Shown one piece after another: positions 32,070 to 40,863 of a DNA stretch of 64,000 bases; position 1 is the first letter of the stretch, and each line of letters starts with the position of its first letter. The position numbers and the translations under genes were made by a program. This DNA comes from an uncultured Desulfosoma sp. (GTDB lineage Bacteria > Desulfobacterota > Syntrophobacteria > Syntrophobacterales > DSM-9756): the NCBI GenBank assembly GCA_937960435.1, contig CALGPN010000034.1, positions 1 to 64,000 on the forward strand, read 5' to 3'. The notes under the pieces are model-generated. The model did no database searches and was not told where the DNA came from. It was given only the letters and a program-made list of their open reading frames with translations.

Positions 32070-33470
32070 TCAGCCCTTGGAACTCCTTTTTGCTTCAGCC
32101 AAAGCGGCCAACAAGGCCGAAAATTCCCTCATTTTTTCCTCGGGCATCCTGTCCGGGTGCAGAGAAAAAAAGTAGCCGGGCCCCTCTTCAACGACACTAT
32201 GAGAGGCGCCATCGTCGCTTAGGCCGAGGCATTCATAAGCGTGCACGGGATGGTGCAGTCCCTTGAGCGGCACGGGTCCCAAGTCTCGGGCTTGGACCTT
32301 TCCCGCGATGAGGGCGTAGGTTGCGCGGCTGATCAGGAGCTGACCCGGCTGGGCGATCTGTTGCAGCCGAGCGGCCACGTTCACCTGGGATCCGATGGCC
32401 GTGTAGTTCATCCACCGGTCCGAACCGAAACTGCCCACCACGGTGAGTCCCGTGTGAGCGGCCATGCGCACCTGAAGGACGTGCGGGTAGCCTTTGTGCG
32501 TCCATTTGTGGTTGAGTTCCCTGAGCTTGGCCTGCATGGCCGTCGCCATCCGCACACATCGGTAAGCCCCCTCGGCCGGGTCCATTTCATCGGGTGCGCC
32601 GAACAGCACCATCATCCCGTCGCCCATGAGCTTGTCCAGAGTTCCTGTATGTTGCAGGACCAGCGGGATCATCTCCTGAAAGTATTCGTTCAGCTGCTCG
32701 GCCATCTCCTCGGGTTCCATGGTATCGGTGATGGTGCTGAAACGACAGATGTCGGAAAAAAAGATGGTGATTTTCTTTCGGCTGTGACCGAAAAGGGCGC
32801 GGCCGTTGCCTTGGGAGAGATGCCGCACTAGGGGGTCGCTCACAAAAAGGGAAAGTTTTTCGTTGAGGCGCGTGATTTCACGGTCCTTTTCCCGAAGCTG
32901 GGCGAGGGATTCTTTGAGGTGAGCTTTCTGAGAGGCGAATCGATCCAAGAGGACCGCCAAGAAAACACAGACGGCAAGGAAAGCGCCGATACGGACGACT
33001 TCTCGAACGTAGTCGGGCTGGTGTCCGTGGATGCGGCTCATGACCACGAGAAGTCCCAAATACAGAAGCATGTAGTAAGCGGCGGTAAAAAGCACGCACT
33101 GGAACCGCACGTGGCCCGCGAGAAAGAAAAAGCCCATGAGCCAGCCGATGAGCATGAGGTCTCGAGCCGTGCCGACGGCGTAGAAGCCGTAGGCGGCCAC
33201 CGGAGCGAAAAAAAACCAATTGGGGATGAGCACGAAATGGGGGTCGAAGGAAAACCGGGTGTCCCATCGCAAAAGGACCATGGCGCAGCCGACCCCATGG
33301 GCCAGGGTGGCCGCCGCGACAAAAATAGCCAGCTGGACGGGGGTGATGTCACTGTAGCCGAGTTTTTTCAGGAGGAGGATGGTGCCTGAGGCGACGAGCC
33401 ACCCGAGGTAGGCAAGCCACAGGGCGCTGAGCTTTCTCGACCGTGCCTTCTCGGATGGGAAGCTATCCAT
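32070..33470 (-). CDS. membrane-bound class III adenylate/guanylate cyclase
   Basis: A 466-residue protein with about six N-terminal hydrophobic segments (residues 15-190), a helical linker around residues 190-225 and a class III cyclase domain. Metal ligands are in IFFSDICRFSTI and GDGMMVLFG, the Lys of LDKLMGD is the residue that favours adenine, and the transition-state Asn/Arg lie in GSQVNVAARLQ. Adenylate cyclase activity is therefore likely, making cAMP at the inner membrane. ATG 33470 follows GGGAGG; the longer start at 33533 is less likely. It lies 79 nt after the c-di-AMP synthase gene in the same direction. Confidence 0.9.
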   Translation of the reverse strand: MDSFPSEKARSRKLSALWLAYLGWLVASGTILLLKKLGYSDITPVQLAIFVAAATLAHGVGCAMVLLRWDTRFSFDPHFVLIPNWFFFAPVAAYGFYAVGTARDLMLIGWLMGFFFLAGHVRFQCVLFTAAYYMLLYLGLLVVMSRIHGHQPDYVREVVRIGAFLAVCVFLAVLLDRFASQKAHLKESLAQLREKDREITRLNEKLSLFVSDPLVRHLSQGNGRALFGHSRKKITIFFSDICRFSTITDTMEPEEMAEQLNEYFQEMIPLVLQHTGTLDKLMGDGMMVLFGAPDEMDPAEGAYRCVRMATAMQAKLRELNHKWTHKGYPHVLQVRMAAHTGLTVVGSFGSDRWMNYTAIGSQVNVAARLQQIAQPGQLLISRATYALIAGKVQARDLGPVPLKGLHHPVHAYECLGLSDDGASHSVVEEGPGYFFSLHPDRMPEEKMREFSALLAALAEAKRSSKG

Positions 33471-33549
33471 GTTTTGGCCTCCCGTGAATCCCACTCTGAG
33501 AAATCCCCCGAAAGGCTTGCGGCTTTTAGGCACATGGCCTGAAGAGCGC

Positions 33550-35007
33550 TCAGCCTTCCGGTGCCTTCTTGTCCGAGCGTTTGATCACTGTGAAACGAAC
33601 TTCCACACGTTCTTGAGCGGGGTCGGCGAGCTTTAGGGACGCGGGGGTGATGATGAGGGGCACGGTGAGGGATCCGGATTCCGTCAGCGTGTCCACGCGA
33701 AGCGGCGTCGTGTAAAAGGTGTGAATGCCCGCCAAAAGGGTTTTCCCGCCGACCACCTGGACCTGCGCGGGGATGACCTGCACATCGGTGATGAGCACAT
33801 TGTCGGGGAGCTTTCCGGTCCAGTCCACCTGAACGGGAACGATTTTGGTGGCCGGAACGTCCAAGGTGACTTCCAGGGTCGTCGGGTTGACGCTGTTGAG
33901 AAAAAGACCCGGCGGCATCTGGATGGCGTCTTTGGTAATGGGGAAGACGTTCAGGCCTTCCACCGCCTTGGCCAGGTTGATCCGCACGGTGACTTGTTCG
34001 GGGCGCAAAGATTTGACGATGGCGCTGGAGCCGTGGAGCTGTAGATGGACCTTGTTGGCGGAGGTTTCAAGAATTTGAAACTGCGCCGGACGGTTGACGA
34101 ACTCCACCGGAACGTCCATTTCCATCAACGTGTCGCGGCCTCGGGTGAACCCCAGCCAAATGGCGGTGATAATGAAGAGGGACAACACCCCGGCGACCAC
34201 CAGCTTGGTCATCTCCCTTCGACGATACTGCGGGTCCCGCTGATGCAGAAGCCCCAGGTGGCCTTCCAGAATGTGCACCAGGTCCTCGGTTTGGGCGATG
34301 GGCTTGATCCAGGTGTCTTTGGCCGCGGTGACGCGCCCGCGTTCTTCGGAAACGGCCACGACCAGAGCGTCGGAGCGTTCGGCCAGGCCGGCGGCGGCCC
34401 GGTGCCTTGTGCCGTAAAAGGTGGGCAGATCCGTCCTTTGGGACAGAGGCAGGAGGACGCCCACTTCCGTCACTTTGTCTCCTTCGACGATGGCCGCGCC
34501 GTCATGGACGGGGTTTTTGGGCCAGAAGATGCTCATGAGCATCTCCGGGGACACCCGCCCATCCCAAGGGATGCCCCCATGGGTCAGTTCGCGCAGATCC
34601 TCCTTTCCGGGAAAGACCACCAGGGCGCCGATGCGCTTTTTCGCCATTTGGAAAAAAGTGTCCGCAAGAACCTGAACGGGCGATGATCTTTCTTCCAGGG
34701 GCGACCCCCACAGGAAGTTTTTCAGGTTGCGGGCCTGGAGGGCCGTGCGGATTTCGTTACGAAACACCACGATGATGATGATCGCCGCCGCGGCCGTGAT
34801 GGCCTGCAGGGCCCAACTGGTGAGGATCAGCCCCAGGGAGGCGGCCAATTCCTGAATGACCCACAAGGAAGCGATACCCGCCAGGATGCGGAAGGCGTTG
34901 GTGTGCCGGAACAACACATAGACCCGAAAGAGGATGTAGCTGTTGATCAGAATATCCACCACATCCTGCCATCGGATGGAAGAGAGGACGGCGACGATGG
35001 ATTTCAT
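33550..35007 (-). CDS. diadenylate cyclase CdaA fused to YbbR (CdaR-like) domains
   Basis: A 485-residue protein. Residues 1-85 form the CdaA membrane part of about three helices. Residues 100-235 form the DAC domain that makes cyclic di-AMP from two ATP, with the catalytic DGA (169-171, in NPVHDGAAIV) and RHR (201-203, in YGTRHRAAAG). After a cytoplasmic linker comes another membrane helix (266-285), then an extracytoplasmic part with at least two YbbR-like repeats to the end. In Firmicutes, CdaA and its YbbR-domain regulator CdaR are separate neighbouring genes. Here they are one polypeptide. The start lies 5 nt after the DUF2914 stop. Confidence 0.93.
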   Translation of the reverse strand: MKSIVAVLSSIRWQDVVDILINSYILFRVYVLFRHTNAFRILAGIASLWVIQELAASLGLILTSWALQAITAAAAIIIIVVFRNEIRTALQARNLKNFLWGSPLEERSSPVQVLADTFFQMAKKRIGALVVFPGKEDLRELTHGGIPWDGRVSPEMLMSIFWPKNPVHDGAAIVEGDKVTEVGVLLPLSQRTDLPTFYGTRHRAAAGLAERSDALVVAVSEERGRVTAAKDTWIKPIAQTEDLVHILEGHLGLLHQRDPQYRRREMTKLVVAGVLSLFIITAIWLGFTRGRDTLMEMDVPVEFVNRPAQFQILETSANKVHLQLHGSSAIVKSLRPEQVTVRINLAKAVEGLNVFPITKDAIQMPPGLFLNSVNPTTLEVTLDVPATKIVPVQVDWTGKLPDNVLITDVQVIPAQVQVVGGKTLLAGIHTFYTTPLRVDTLTESGSLTVPLIITPASLKLADPAQERVEVRFTVIKRSDKKAPEG

Positions 35008-35012
35008 GAGAT

Positions 35013-35531
35013 TTAATCCACTATGCTGAAGCGCAAAACGCTTAGCACATGCCCTTCCGCGTCAGTGATTTCCACCTTCCAAGGGCCTTTGTCCACTTCA
35101 CGGAGTTTGAGCATGCTGTAAGTGGCCCAGCGCGGGGGATAGATTTTGAGCCGGATTTGGGTGGTCAAGGCGTCCCGGTGGTACCAGCGATGATAGACGA
35201 CCGTCTGGGATCGCACGCCGCCGAAATCGGAAAAGCAGTAAATCTGCCCTTGAGAGACGGAAAACACCACCGCGCTATTGACGGGGTTGAGGTTTTCCAA
35301 CGATTCACAGATGCCGGCTCGGGTGAGCACGAGCCCGGCGGAGGCATTTTGATCGGTGGAGGCTTTTTCTTGACCAAAGGCTGTAGCGGCGAACCCGAAA
35401 AGAAAAACCACCATCAATGGGGTCAATGCCGCGGCCGCGCGCCGCGCCCTGGGCGCGCCCGCTGGACATGGCGAGAAGCGAGCCTTAGAGGTGTCGGCAA
35501 ACGGTCGGTCGCGTAGGGCCTCATGAACCAT
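35013..35531 (-). CDS. DUF2914 domain protein, exported
   Basis: A 172-residue protein with a basic N-terminus and a hydrophobic stretch (residues 36-51, LTPLMVVFLFGFAATAFG) that reads as a long signal peptide cut after AFG or FGQ. The exported part has the DUF2914 pattern: ICESLENLNPVN, GQIYCFSDF, YHRWYHRDALT and the end GPWKVEITDAEGHVL. The function of DUF2914 is not known. ATG 35531 follows AAGGAAG; an in-frame TTG at 35561 is possible. It lies 5 nt upstream of the CdaA-YbbR gene, so the two are probably one transcript. Confidence 0.85.
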   Translation of the reverse strand: MVHEALRDRPFADTSKARFSPCPAGAPRARRAAAALTPLMVVFLFGFAATAFGQEKASTDQNASAGLVLTRAGICESLENLNPVNSAVVFSVSQGQIYCFSDFGGVRSQTVVYHRWYHRDALTTQIRLKIYPPRWATYSMLKLREVDKGPWKVEITDAEGHVLSVLRFSIVD

Positions 35532-35732
35532 GGCGCACTTCCTTATACGAATTTTCCGCAACGACGTGCTTTTTGGATCATTTCACACCCGATGCGGTTG
35601 ACAGGAAAAAGGGCGAAACGGACCCGGACCCTTTCCGATGATGTCTGACGCCGTTCAAGCTGAGCACAAAACATACCATGAAACAGGTCGCGGTCAACCC
35701 GAACGAACCCGAAGAGGGGGAATCTCCACAGG

Positions 35733-36839
35733 TTACAAGGATGTGAGGATGTCCAGATAGATTCGGGCGGCCGCCGCCACTTGCGCAAAAGAGACGGATT
35801 CTTCCGGCGAATGGGCTTTTTCGAGCTGTCCGGGTCCCAAAAGAATGGGTTTGACGCCTGCGCTCCACAGCGTATTGGCGTCGCTGTGGCTTCGAAAAGG
35901 CACGGGATCCCACGGCAGTTTGTGGGCTTCGAGGATCTGCCGGATCTTTTGCACGAAGGGGCTGCGTTCGGGAATATCGTAACCGGAATGGATTTCCGTA
36001 AACCGCAGGCTCGGGCTCACATGAGGGTTGTCTTCCCGGATGGACTCCGTGAGCTGCTCCAGTTCCAGAATGATTTCCCCGAGGGGAAGGGCCGGCGGCA
36101 GATGCACGTCCAGCCAGGCTTCGCAATAGTCCGGCACCACAAAACCTGCCGAGGAGCTGCTGAGGTCCCGGATGTTGGGGATGACGTCCGGCCAGTGTTC
36201 TTCCCAATAGTGAAGGAGGCGCAGCAAGAAATGGAGCAGGCTTTCCGCGGGGTGGGCGGCGCGGTTGGCCATGGAGGCATGCATCCTCTTGCCGCGGATG
36301 ACGAGATGCATTTCCAGGTAGCCGTAATGGGCGAGGGAAACCTTGAGGTCCGTGGGTTCCCCGATGATGGCCCAGGGAAAGTGGTAGTCGCGCACCAGCC
36401 GCCGGGCGCCGTCCCCTTCCTCTTCTTCGCCCACCACCAGGGCCAGGGCCGCCGGAATCGGCTCCGAGGACTGGGCTGCGGCGCTGAGAAAGGCCTCGAC
36501 CATGGCGGCACAGCCCCCTTTCATGTCGGCCGTGCCTAAACCCAACAGATCGCCGTCGTGCTCCTCGCAGCCGAAATCCTCGAGATCGTAAGCCGAAATC
36601 GTGTCCACGTGACCGACCAGGGCCAGTTGGATGTCTTCGTCGGGAGGAAGAACAAGGAGGTTGGAGCGGCGATCGTCCACGGGCTGGCGGATGACGGGCA
36701 CATCATAGCGTTTAAGGAAGGAATAGAGAAAATCCACCACATCCTCTTCCTTCCCCGACGGGCTGTAGATGTTGACCAAGCGTTCCAGAAGACGCCGCAG
36801 TCGCGCCGGTTGGATGTCACGGCGAACGGAATGTTCCAC
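35733..36839 (-). CDS. M20 family metallopeptidase (ArgE/DapE-like)
   Basis: A 368-residue zinc-dependent amidohydrolase of the acetylornithine deacetylase / succinyl-DAP desuccinylase family. Metal ligands lie in LVGHVDTIS, GLGTADMKGG, VVGEEEEGDG and the C-terminal LGPGQLEKAHSPEE. The dimerisation domain is in the middle, with MHASMANRAAHPAESLL. Substrate is not fixed by sequence; LysK-like N2-acyl-lysine or ornithine cleavage is possible. The GTG start at 36839 follows CGGAGG. Confidence 0.88.
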   Translation of the reverse strand: MEHSVRRDIQPARLRRLLERLVNIYSPSGKEEDVVDFLYSFLKRYDVPVIRQPVDDRRSNLLVLPPDEDIQLALVGHVDTISAYDLEDFGCEEHDGDLLGLGTADMKGGCAAMVEAFLSAAAQSSEPIPAALALVVGEEEEGDGARRLVRDYHFPWAIIGEPTDLKVSLAHYGYLEMHLVIRGKRMHASMANRAAHPAESLLHFLLRLLHYWEEHWPDVIPNIRDLSSSSAGFVVPDYCEAWLDVHLPPALPLGEIILELEQLTESIREDNPHVSPSLRFTEIHSGYDIPERSPFVQKIRQILEAHKLPWDPVPFRSHSDANTLWSAGVKPILLGPGQLEKAHSPEESVSFAQVAAAARIYLDILTSL

Positions 36840-37017
36840 GCAAACCTCCGGTCGAGTGGAAATTCACTTCGAAAATCGAGCGTGTTGCGTGTGAAAGAGC
36901 CATGGGTGCAGCCGGTTTCAAGGTCTTGGCCCCGCCGGGCATGCCGACTCCTTCCGAGGAGCGATGGCTTGGGCACGCCCCTTCAGGCATGCGACAGTCC
37001 AGTAATCACCAGGTGCC

Positions 37018-37608
37018 TTAGCCCGGCGGAGAGGTGGCCGGCGGCGCTACAGGCCGTTTCTTGGAAAGATTCACGTCGGACCGGGGTTTTTTCCGCTTTT
37101 CCTTCAGATTCAAACTGAGGTAAATGTGCTCCTTCGGATTGCCGAAGCCCATTTTCTTGAAAAAAGCGAGCGCCGTCTCATTGTCGGCTTCCGAGTCCAC
37201 AAAGAGGATGCGCGCCCCTTCTTCCACGACCGTCTCTTTGAAATGCTCTAAGAGCCGCTCCGCCACGTGGGATCGTCTGAGATCGTCGCGCACGCCGAGC
37301 CACACGAGATGGGCGTATTTCCACGCCGAACGGGGCTTGGAAATGGTTGTTCCCAAGGCGAAGCCCACGATTTGGTCGTTCGTTTCCGCCACGAAACAGT
37401 AGTCCGAGTCGCTCAAGTAGAAGGAGACCACCTCGTAGGGGTCCCACGTGCGGTAGAGATTGGGCACCCGATCCGCCGTAAAGAGCTCCTCCCCCAAATG
37501 AAACACCTCCGGCAGATCGTCGATTTCCATCTGCCGAATGGTCACCGGCGGCCGCTTTTTTTTGCCGTTAGCAGCGACCCGGCTGTCCTTTTCCACTTTT
37601 TCTTTCAT
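37018..37608 (-). CDS. GNAT family N-acetyltransferase
   Basis: A 196-residue acyl-CoA-dependent acetyltransferase similar to RimI. The core is at residues 22-170: VTIRQMEIDDLPEVFHLGEE, the acetyl-CoA-binding loop VRDDLRRSHVAERLLEHF (Q/RxxG/A form is degenerate) and ADNETALAFFKKMGF. Basic tails at both ends are not part of the fold. The acceptor is unknown. ATG follows AAGGATGAAGC. Confidence 0.85.
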   Translation of the reverse strand: MKEKVEKDSRVAANGKKKRPPVTIRQMEIDDLPEVFHLGEELFTADRVPNLYRTWDPYEVVSFYLSDSDYCFVAETNDQIVGFALGTTISKPRSAWKYAHLVWLGVRDDLRRSHVAERLLEHFKETVVEEGARILFVDSEADNETALAFFKKMGFGNPKEHIYLSLNLKEKRKKPRSDVNLSKKRPVAPPATSPPG

Positions 37609-37770
37609 GCTTCATCCTTTCCGCCTTGTGAGAAAACTCATACTTTTGGATAATTCATAAAGGACGGTTTGGTCAAGTGGTTGAATTAAGTTTATTTTTG
37701 AAAAACAGAGGTGGCTCCGGCTAAGGGGACGCTTTCTTCAAAATGCTTTAAGAGGAGAGGGGGGAGAAAC

Positions 37771-38475
37771 ATGGGACGTTGGGAGAGCTTTCGGGTGCAT
37801 CGTTTGATGATGAGAAGACGAAGTTGCGCGGCCTTTCTATGCGGCGCTCTCGTTTTCGTGGAGTTCGTGCACTGTGCCGATGCCAAGTTTGAAAAAAGGT
37901 CCGAAAAGGGAGCGGCCCCAAGGTCGGCCACGGTCGTCGCGGTGTTGGATGGGGATACGGTGGTGCTCGACGATGGGTCAAAGGTCCGCTACCTGGGCGT
38001 GGACACCCCCGAGATGGATCACGAGACGGGCCGTCACGCATGCTATGCCCGGGAAGCCTACGAAAGCAACAAGGCGTGGGTTCTCGGGCGAAGGGTGACC
38101 TTGGCCTACGAGGAGCCGAAGCGGGATGAACACGGCAGGCTCCTGGCTTATGTGCTGACCCCTGAAGGCATGGTGGTGAACGCGGAGCTGGTCCGGCAGG
38201 GCCTGGCTTATGTGTTCCGAGGGGCTCAGGAATTTTCCAAGTTCCCGGAGTTCCTCGCCCTACAGCGGGAAGCGGTGCTCGCGCGACGCGGGATGCATGG
38301 GGCCTGCGCGGTCCGCGAAGAAAAGGCGTATGTCGGCAATCGCCAGTCCTTCATCTTTCATCGTGCGGCCTGCCCTTTCGGCGCCAAGACGCACCCCGCT
38401 CATCGCGTCCTCTTTTCTTCCCGATGGGATGCCCTGATGGAGGGCTTCAGGCCGTGTCGCCGCTGCGCCCCCTGA
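37771..38475 (+). CDS. exported thermonuclease (SNase) family protein with a C-terminal Ada-type zinc motif
   Basis: A 234-residue protein. A basic start and a hydrophobic stretch (RRRSCAAFLCGALVFVEF) suggest a signal peptide. The SNase fold runs from about residue 50 to 175: VLDGDTVVLDDG, the catalytic Arg in VRYLGVDTPE, YEEPKRDEHGRLLAYV and LVRQGLAYVF. The last 45 residues (FIFHRAAC, HRVLFSSRWDALMEGFRPCRRC) match the Ada-like zinc-binding module. It probably cuts nucleic acids outside the cytoplasm. ATG 37771 follows GAGGAGAGGGGGGAG. Confidence 0.88.
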   Translation: MGRWESFRVHRLMMRRRSCAAFLCGALVFVEFVHCADAKFEKRSEKGAAPRSATVVAVLDGDTVVLDDGSKVRYLGVDTPEMDHETGRHACYAREAYESNKAWVLGRRVTLAYEEPKRDEHGRLLAYVLTPEGMVVNAELVRQGLAYVFRGAQEFSKFPEFLALQREAVLARRGMHGACAVREEKAYVGNRQSFIFHRAACPFGAKTHPAHRVLFSSRWDALMEGFRPCRRCAP

Positions 38476-38494
38476 GGGTGGGGAGGAAATCGGG

Positions 38495-38959
38495 ATGACG
38501 CACCGAAAATACCCGGATCGGCCCCTGGTGGGCGTAGGGGCGGTGGTTTTCCGAAACGCCGAGGTGCTCTTGGTGCAAAGAGGGCGAGAGCCCGCCTATG
38601 GGCTCTGGTCGCTCCCAGGAGGGCTCGTCAAAGTGGGGGAGAGCCTTGAAGCGGCCGTCTGCAGGGAAGTCCTTGAAGAAACAGGGGTCGTCGTCAAAGC
38701 GCTGGATGTGGTCGCCTGCCTCGATCGCGTCATCCCGGACGATGAGGGACGGATCGCCTACCATTATGTTCTTGTGGACTTTTTGTGCGAACCGACGCAC
38801 GGTGAGCCCCGGCCGGGAGGCGACGTCTTGGCGTGCGCCTATTTCGCCCTCGAAAGACTGAGTGATCTGAACCTTACCCGAGGTGCGGCAGAAATCATCC
38901 ACAAGGCGCACACGGGGTCTTATCCACGTAAGCCCGCCATCTACGACCCTTCGCTCTAG
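38495..38959 (+). CDS. NUDIX hydrolase
   Basis: A 154-residue Nudix enzyme. The Nudix box is complete: GGLVKVGESLEAAVCREVLEETG, read as G...E...REVLEETG, at residues 39-61. The start PLVGVGAVVF is typical of MutT or ADP-ribose pyrophosphatase-like members. The substrate is unknown. It lies 19 nt after the nuclease gene, so the two may be co-transcribed. Confidence 0.92.
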   Translation: MTHRKYPDRPLVGVGAVVFRNAEVLLVQRGREPAYGLWSLPGGLVKVGESLEAAVCREVLEETGVVVKALDVVACLDRVIPDDEGRIAYHYVLVDFLCEPTHGEPRPGGDVLACAYFALERLSDLNLTRGAAEIIHKAHTGSYPRKPAIYDPSL

Positions 38960-38972
38960 TCTTTCTTTCGAC

Positions 38973-39014
38973 TTGACAGATACGCCTTCGGACATTAAGA
39001 CGGACCGGTCCGTC
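38973..39014 (+). promoter_or_regulatory. promoter and palindromic operator of the tetR-acpP unit
   Basis: TTGACA at 38973-38978 is followed after 17 nt by a weak -10 (TAAGAC at 38996-39001). A perfect 16-nt palindrome, GACGGACC next to GGTCCGTC, spans 38999-39014 over the -10 and start site. Palindromes around GGACCGGTCC are common TetR-family operators, so autorepression by the next gene is likely. Confidence 0.65.
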
Positions 39015-39045
39015 GCGATGAGAACGGGAAAGGATCGGGGCCGTC

Positions 39046-39990
39046 ATGACTAAGGCGTTTCCAAACCTTGCCTTTGCTCTCAAAAGAGCAGGAAAAAAAG
39101 ACAACTCCACGGACTTGGCGCATGTGCTTCGGCACATGATTTCCGCCGTGCCGGGAGACGATGTCTCCGAACGGACCTTGCGGGTTTTTGAGGCGGCCGT
39201 GAATGAGTGGGGCCATCTGCCGGCGGAATCTCGACTGCCCGCATCGGTTCTTGCCCGTACATTTCGCGCCGTGGCCGCAGAACTCGGCGCCTCAGAAGGC
39301 GATTTATTGGAAAAACTTCTTTCGACCGCACTCGAACACGCCGCGGGAGAAAAAGCCGGTCGCCACGGCGGGGAGGCGCGCCGCACGAGAGAGCGCATTC
39401 TCGCGGCGGCCCAGGAGGTCTTTTCCCAGAAGGGCTTTCACCAGGCGACCATGGACGAGATCGCCGAGCGGGCCGATGTGGGCAAAGGCACCATCTACCG
39501 CCATTTCCCCAGCAAAGAGAACCTCTTCCATCAGTTGGTCCAGATCCGCCTCAAGGAATTGGAAGCCGAGGCGGAGCGCATCTTGGACAGCGACGACGAC
39601 GTTTTGTCCATGATCGAAAAATATCTCAAGATTTATTTCGAGTTCTTCGACCGCAACCAGGGATTGTACCGCGTCATGGTCCGTGAGCACCCGGATCTGG
39701 ACGAAAGGCTCCAGGACCTGTACGTGGAAAAGATCATGCGCCGGATCCCGCGTCTCAAGCGCAAGATCCGGGAAGCCCGCCATCAGGACGTGCTCAAGGA
39801 CGTCAACTTCCATACCGTTTTTCACGGCGTGATGGGGTTCATTCACGGCGTGATTCAGCGCTGGCTGGCGCAGGATTGCACCTATTCCCTCGTCGACGAA
39901 CTGCCGACGGTGCGCGACGTGCTTTTTTACGGGTTTGTCAACAAGCCGATCACACGCAAGGAGGAAAAGACATGGACATCAACGCAATGA
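39046..39990 (+). CDS. TetR/AcrR family regulator with an extra N-terminal domain
   Basis: A 314-residue protein, well above the usual 190-220 for TetR. The helix-turn-helix lies at about residues 111-158 ([38 protein letters not shown]). A TetR ligand-binding part follows, with helices containing [19 protein letters not shown]. The first 110 residues ([19 protein letters not shown] and so on) form an additional helical domain that I do not recognise. The gene overlaps acpP by 19 nt, which suggests control of fatty acid or lipid genes as in FabR- or FadR-like TetR proteins. The ATG has GGGAAAGG a few nt upstream. Confidence 0.86.
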   Translation: MTKAFPNLAFALKRAGKKDNSTDLAHVLRHMISAVPGDDVSERTLRVFEAAVNEWGHLPAESRLPASVLARTFRAVAAELGASEGDLLEKLLSTALEHAAGEKAGRHGGEARRTRERILAAAQEVFSQKGFHQATMDEIAERADVGKGTIYRHFPSKENLFHQLVQIRLKELEAEAERILDSDDDVLSMIEKYLKIYFEFFDRNQGLYRVMVREHPDLDERLQDLYVEKIMRRIPRLKRKIREARHQDVLKDVNFHTVFHGVMGFIHGVIQRWLAQDCTYSLVDELPTVRDVLFYGFVNKPITRKEEKTWTSTQ

Positions 39991-40217
39991 AGGCCAAAGT
40001 GGTGGATATCATCGCCAATCAACTGGGTGTGGAAAAAGACGTCATCACGCCTCAAGCCCATGTCGTCGATGATCTGGGCGCCGATTCCTTGGACGTGGTG
40101 GAACTCATCATGGCTTTGGAGGAAGCTTTCGATCTCGAAATCCCCGACGAAGAAGCCGAAAAAATCCGAACGGTTCAGGATATCTACGACTACATCGAAA
40201 AGATTCAGGCCGCTTAA
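39972..40217 (+). CDS. acpP: acyl carrier protein
   Basis: An 81-residue acidic protein that carries fatty acyl chains on a phosphopantetheine arm. The attachment serine is in [16 protein letters not shown]. The C-terminal helix [12 protein letters not shown] is typical. ATG 39972 follows GGAGGAAAAGAC and sits inside the end of the tetR gene. No fabF, fabG or fabD gene is beside it, so this is either a displaced housekeeping AcpP or a second, dedicated ACP. Confidence 0.93.
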   Translation: MDINAMKAKVVDIIANQLGVEKDVITPQAHVVDDLGADSLDVVELIMALEEAFDLEIPDEEAEKIRTVQDIYDYIEKIQAA

Positions 40218-40444
40218 GGTGCGGGCCCGGGGGCGGCGTTCGGCCCCCCCTCGGGCGCCGAGGATGGCGTGTGTGCTGGAGGAGCCCGTTCGGTCTGAGG
40301 GGAAAAAGGCCTTTCCGGATGGGCCCGCGAACTCTTGCGCTCCGACTGTCGAAAGGCGTCCTCCGGGGCGATCCGTTTCAGCGGTTTCTTGGCGTTTTTC
40401 GGGCTTCCGTGCCGGGATGGGGTGGATGTGGCGCTGCGCCGCCC

Positions 40445-40639
40445 CTACGCGTCCCCTGTGTTTTCCAAGAGTTCGCCGCTTAGGGCGGCAGCCCGCGAAT
40501 TGACCAAAGTGTTCTTGATAGCCCAAAAAACGGCGCGAAAAGTGGCCTCGAAATTGGTCGGCGACACCCTGCCCAATTCGATGAACTTGATGACGATTTC
40601 CTTGGCCATCTTGAGGATCATTTCATCGTCGGCGTTCAT
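40445..40639 (-). CDS. small conserved-type hypothetical protein
   Basis: A 64-residue helical protein beginning MNADDEMILKMAKEIVIKF and continuing with IELGRVSPTNFEATFRAVFWAIKNTL, which resembles short proteins seen in other delta-proteobacteria. The ATG has GGGGAAAAAC in front. It lies in the opposite direction to its neighbours, and the plus-strand frame over it (40335-40727) is a shadow. Function is unknown. Confidence 0.7.
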   Translation of the reverse strand: MNADDEMILKMAKEIVIKFIELGRVSPTNFEATFRAVFWAIKNTLVNSRAAALSGELLENTGDA

Positions 40640-40686
40640 TGTTTTTCCCCGTTTTGGTAGAGTGAGCCTGTCGGGACGGCAAAAGA

Positions 40687-40740
40687 AAAAAGCCTCTGCT
40701 GGTTGGAGGGAAGGCCTGACGGTCTGAGCAGAGGCTTTTT
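40687..40740. terminator. bidirectional intrinsic terminator hairpin
   Basis: AAAAAGCCTCTGCT (40687-40700) pairs perfectly with AGCAGAGGCTTTTT (40727-40740), giving a 14-bp stem with an A-tract before and a T-tract after. On the plus strand it can end the tetR-acpP transcript, which would then run antisense through the small gene at 40445. Confidence 0.8.
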
Positions 40741-40863
40741 AGGCCGAAGGGCAATACCCCGGAAGGCATTCCCCCTGGCCCGGAAAACTCTTATCACGAG
40801 AGCCGGGATCAGGGCAAGAGAGGACTTTTGTCCCCCGGGAGGGACGCGACAGGCAGGTGTTCC

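Noticed and set aside
35543-35788. 81-codon minus-strand frame between the M20 peptidase and DUF2914 genes
   Set aside because: It overlaps both neighbours, has no ribosome binding site and shows no conserved pattern.
40335-40727. 130-codon plus-strand frame after acpP
   Set aside because: Composition is not protein-like, no ribosome binding site, and the minus-strand 64-residue gene explains the segment better.
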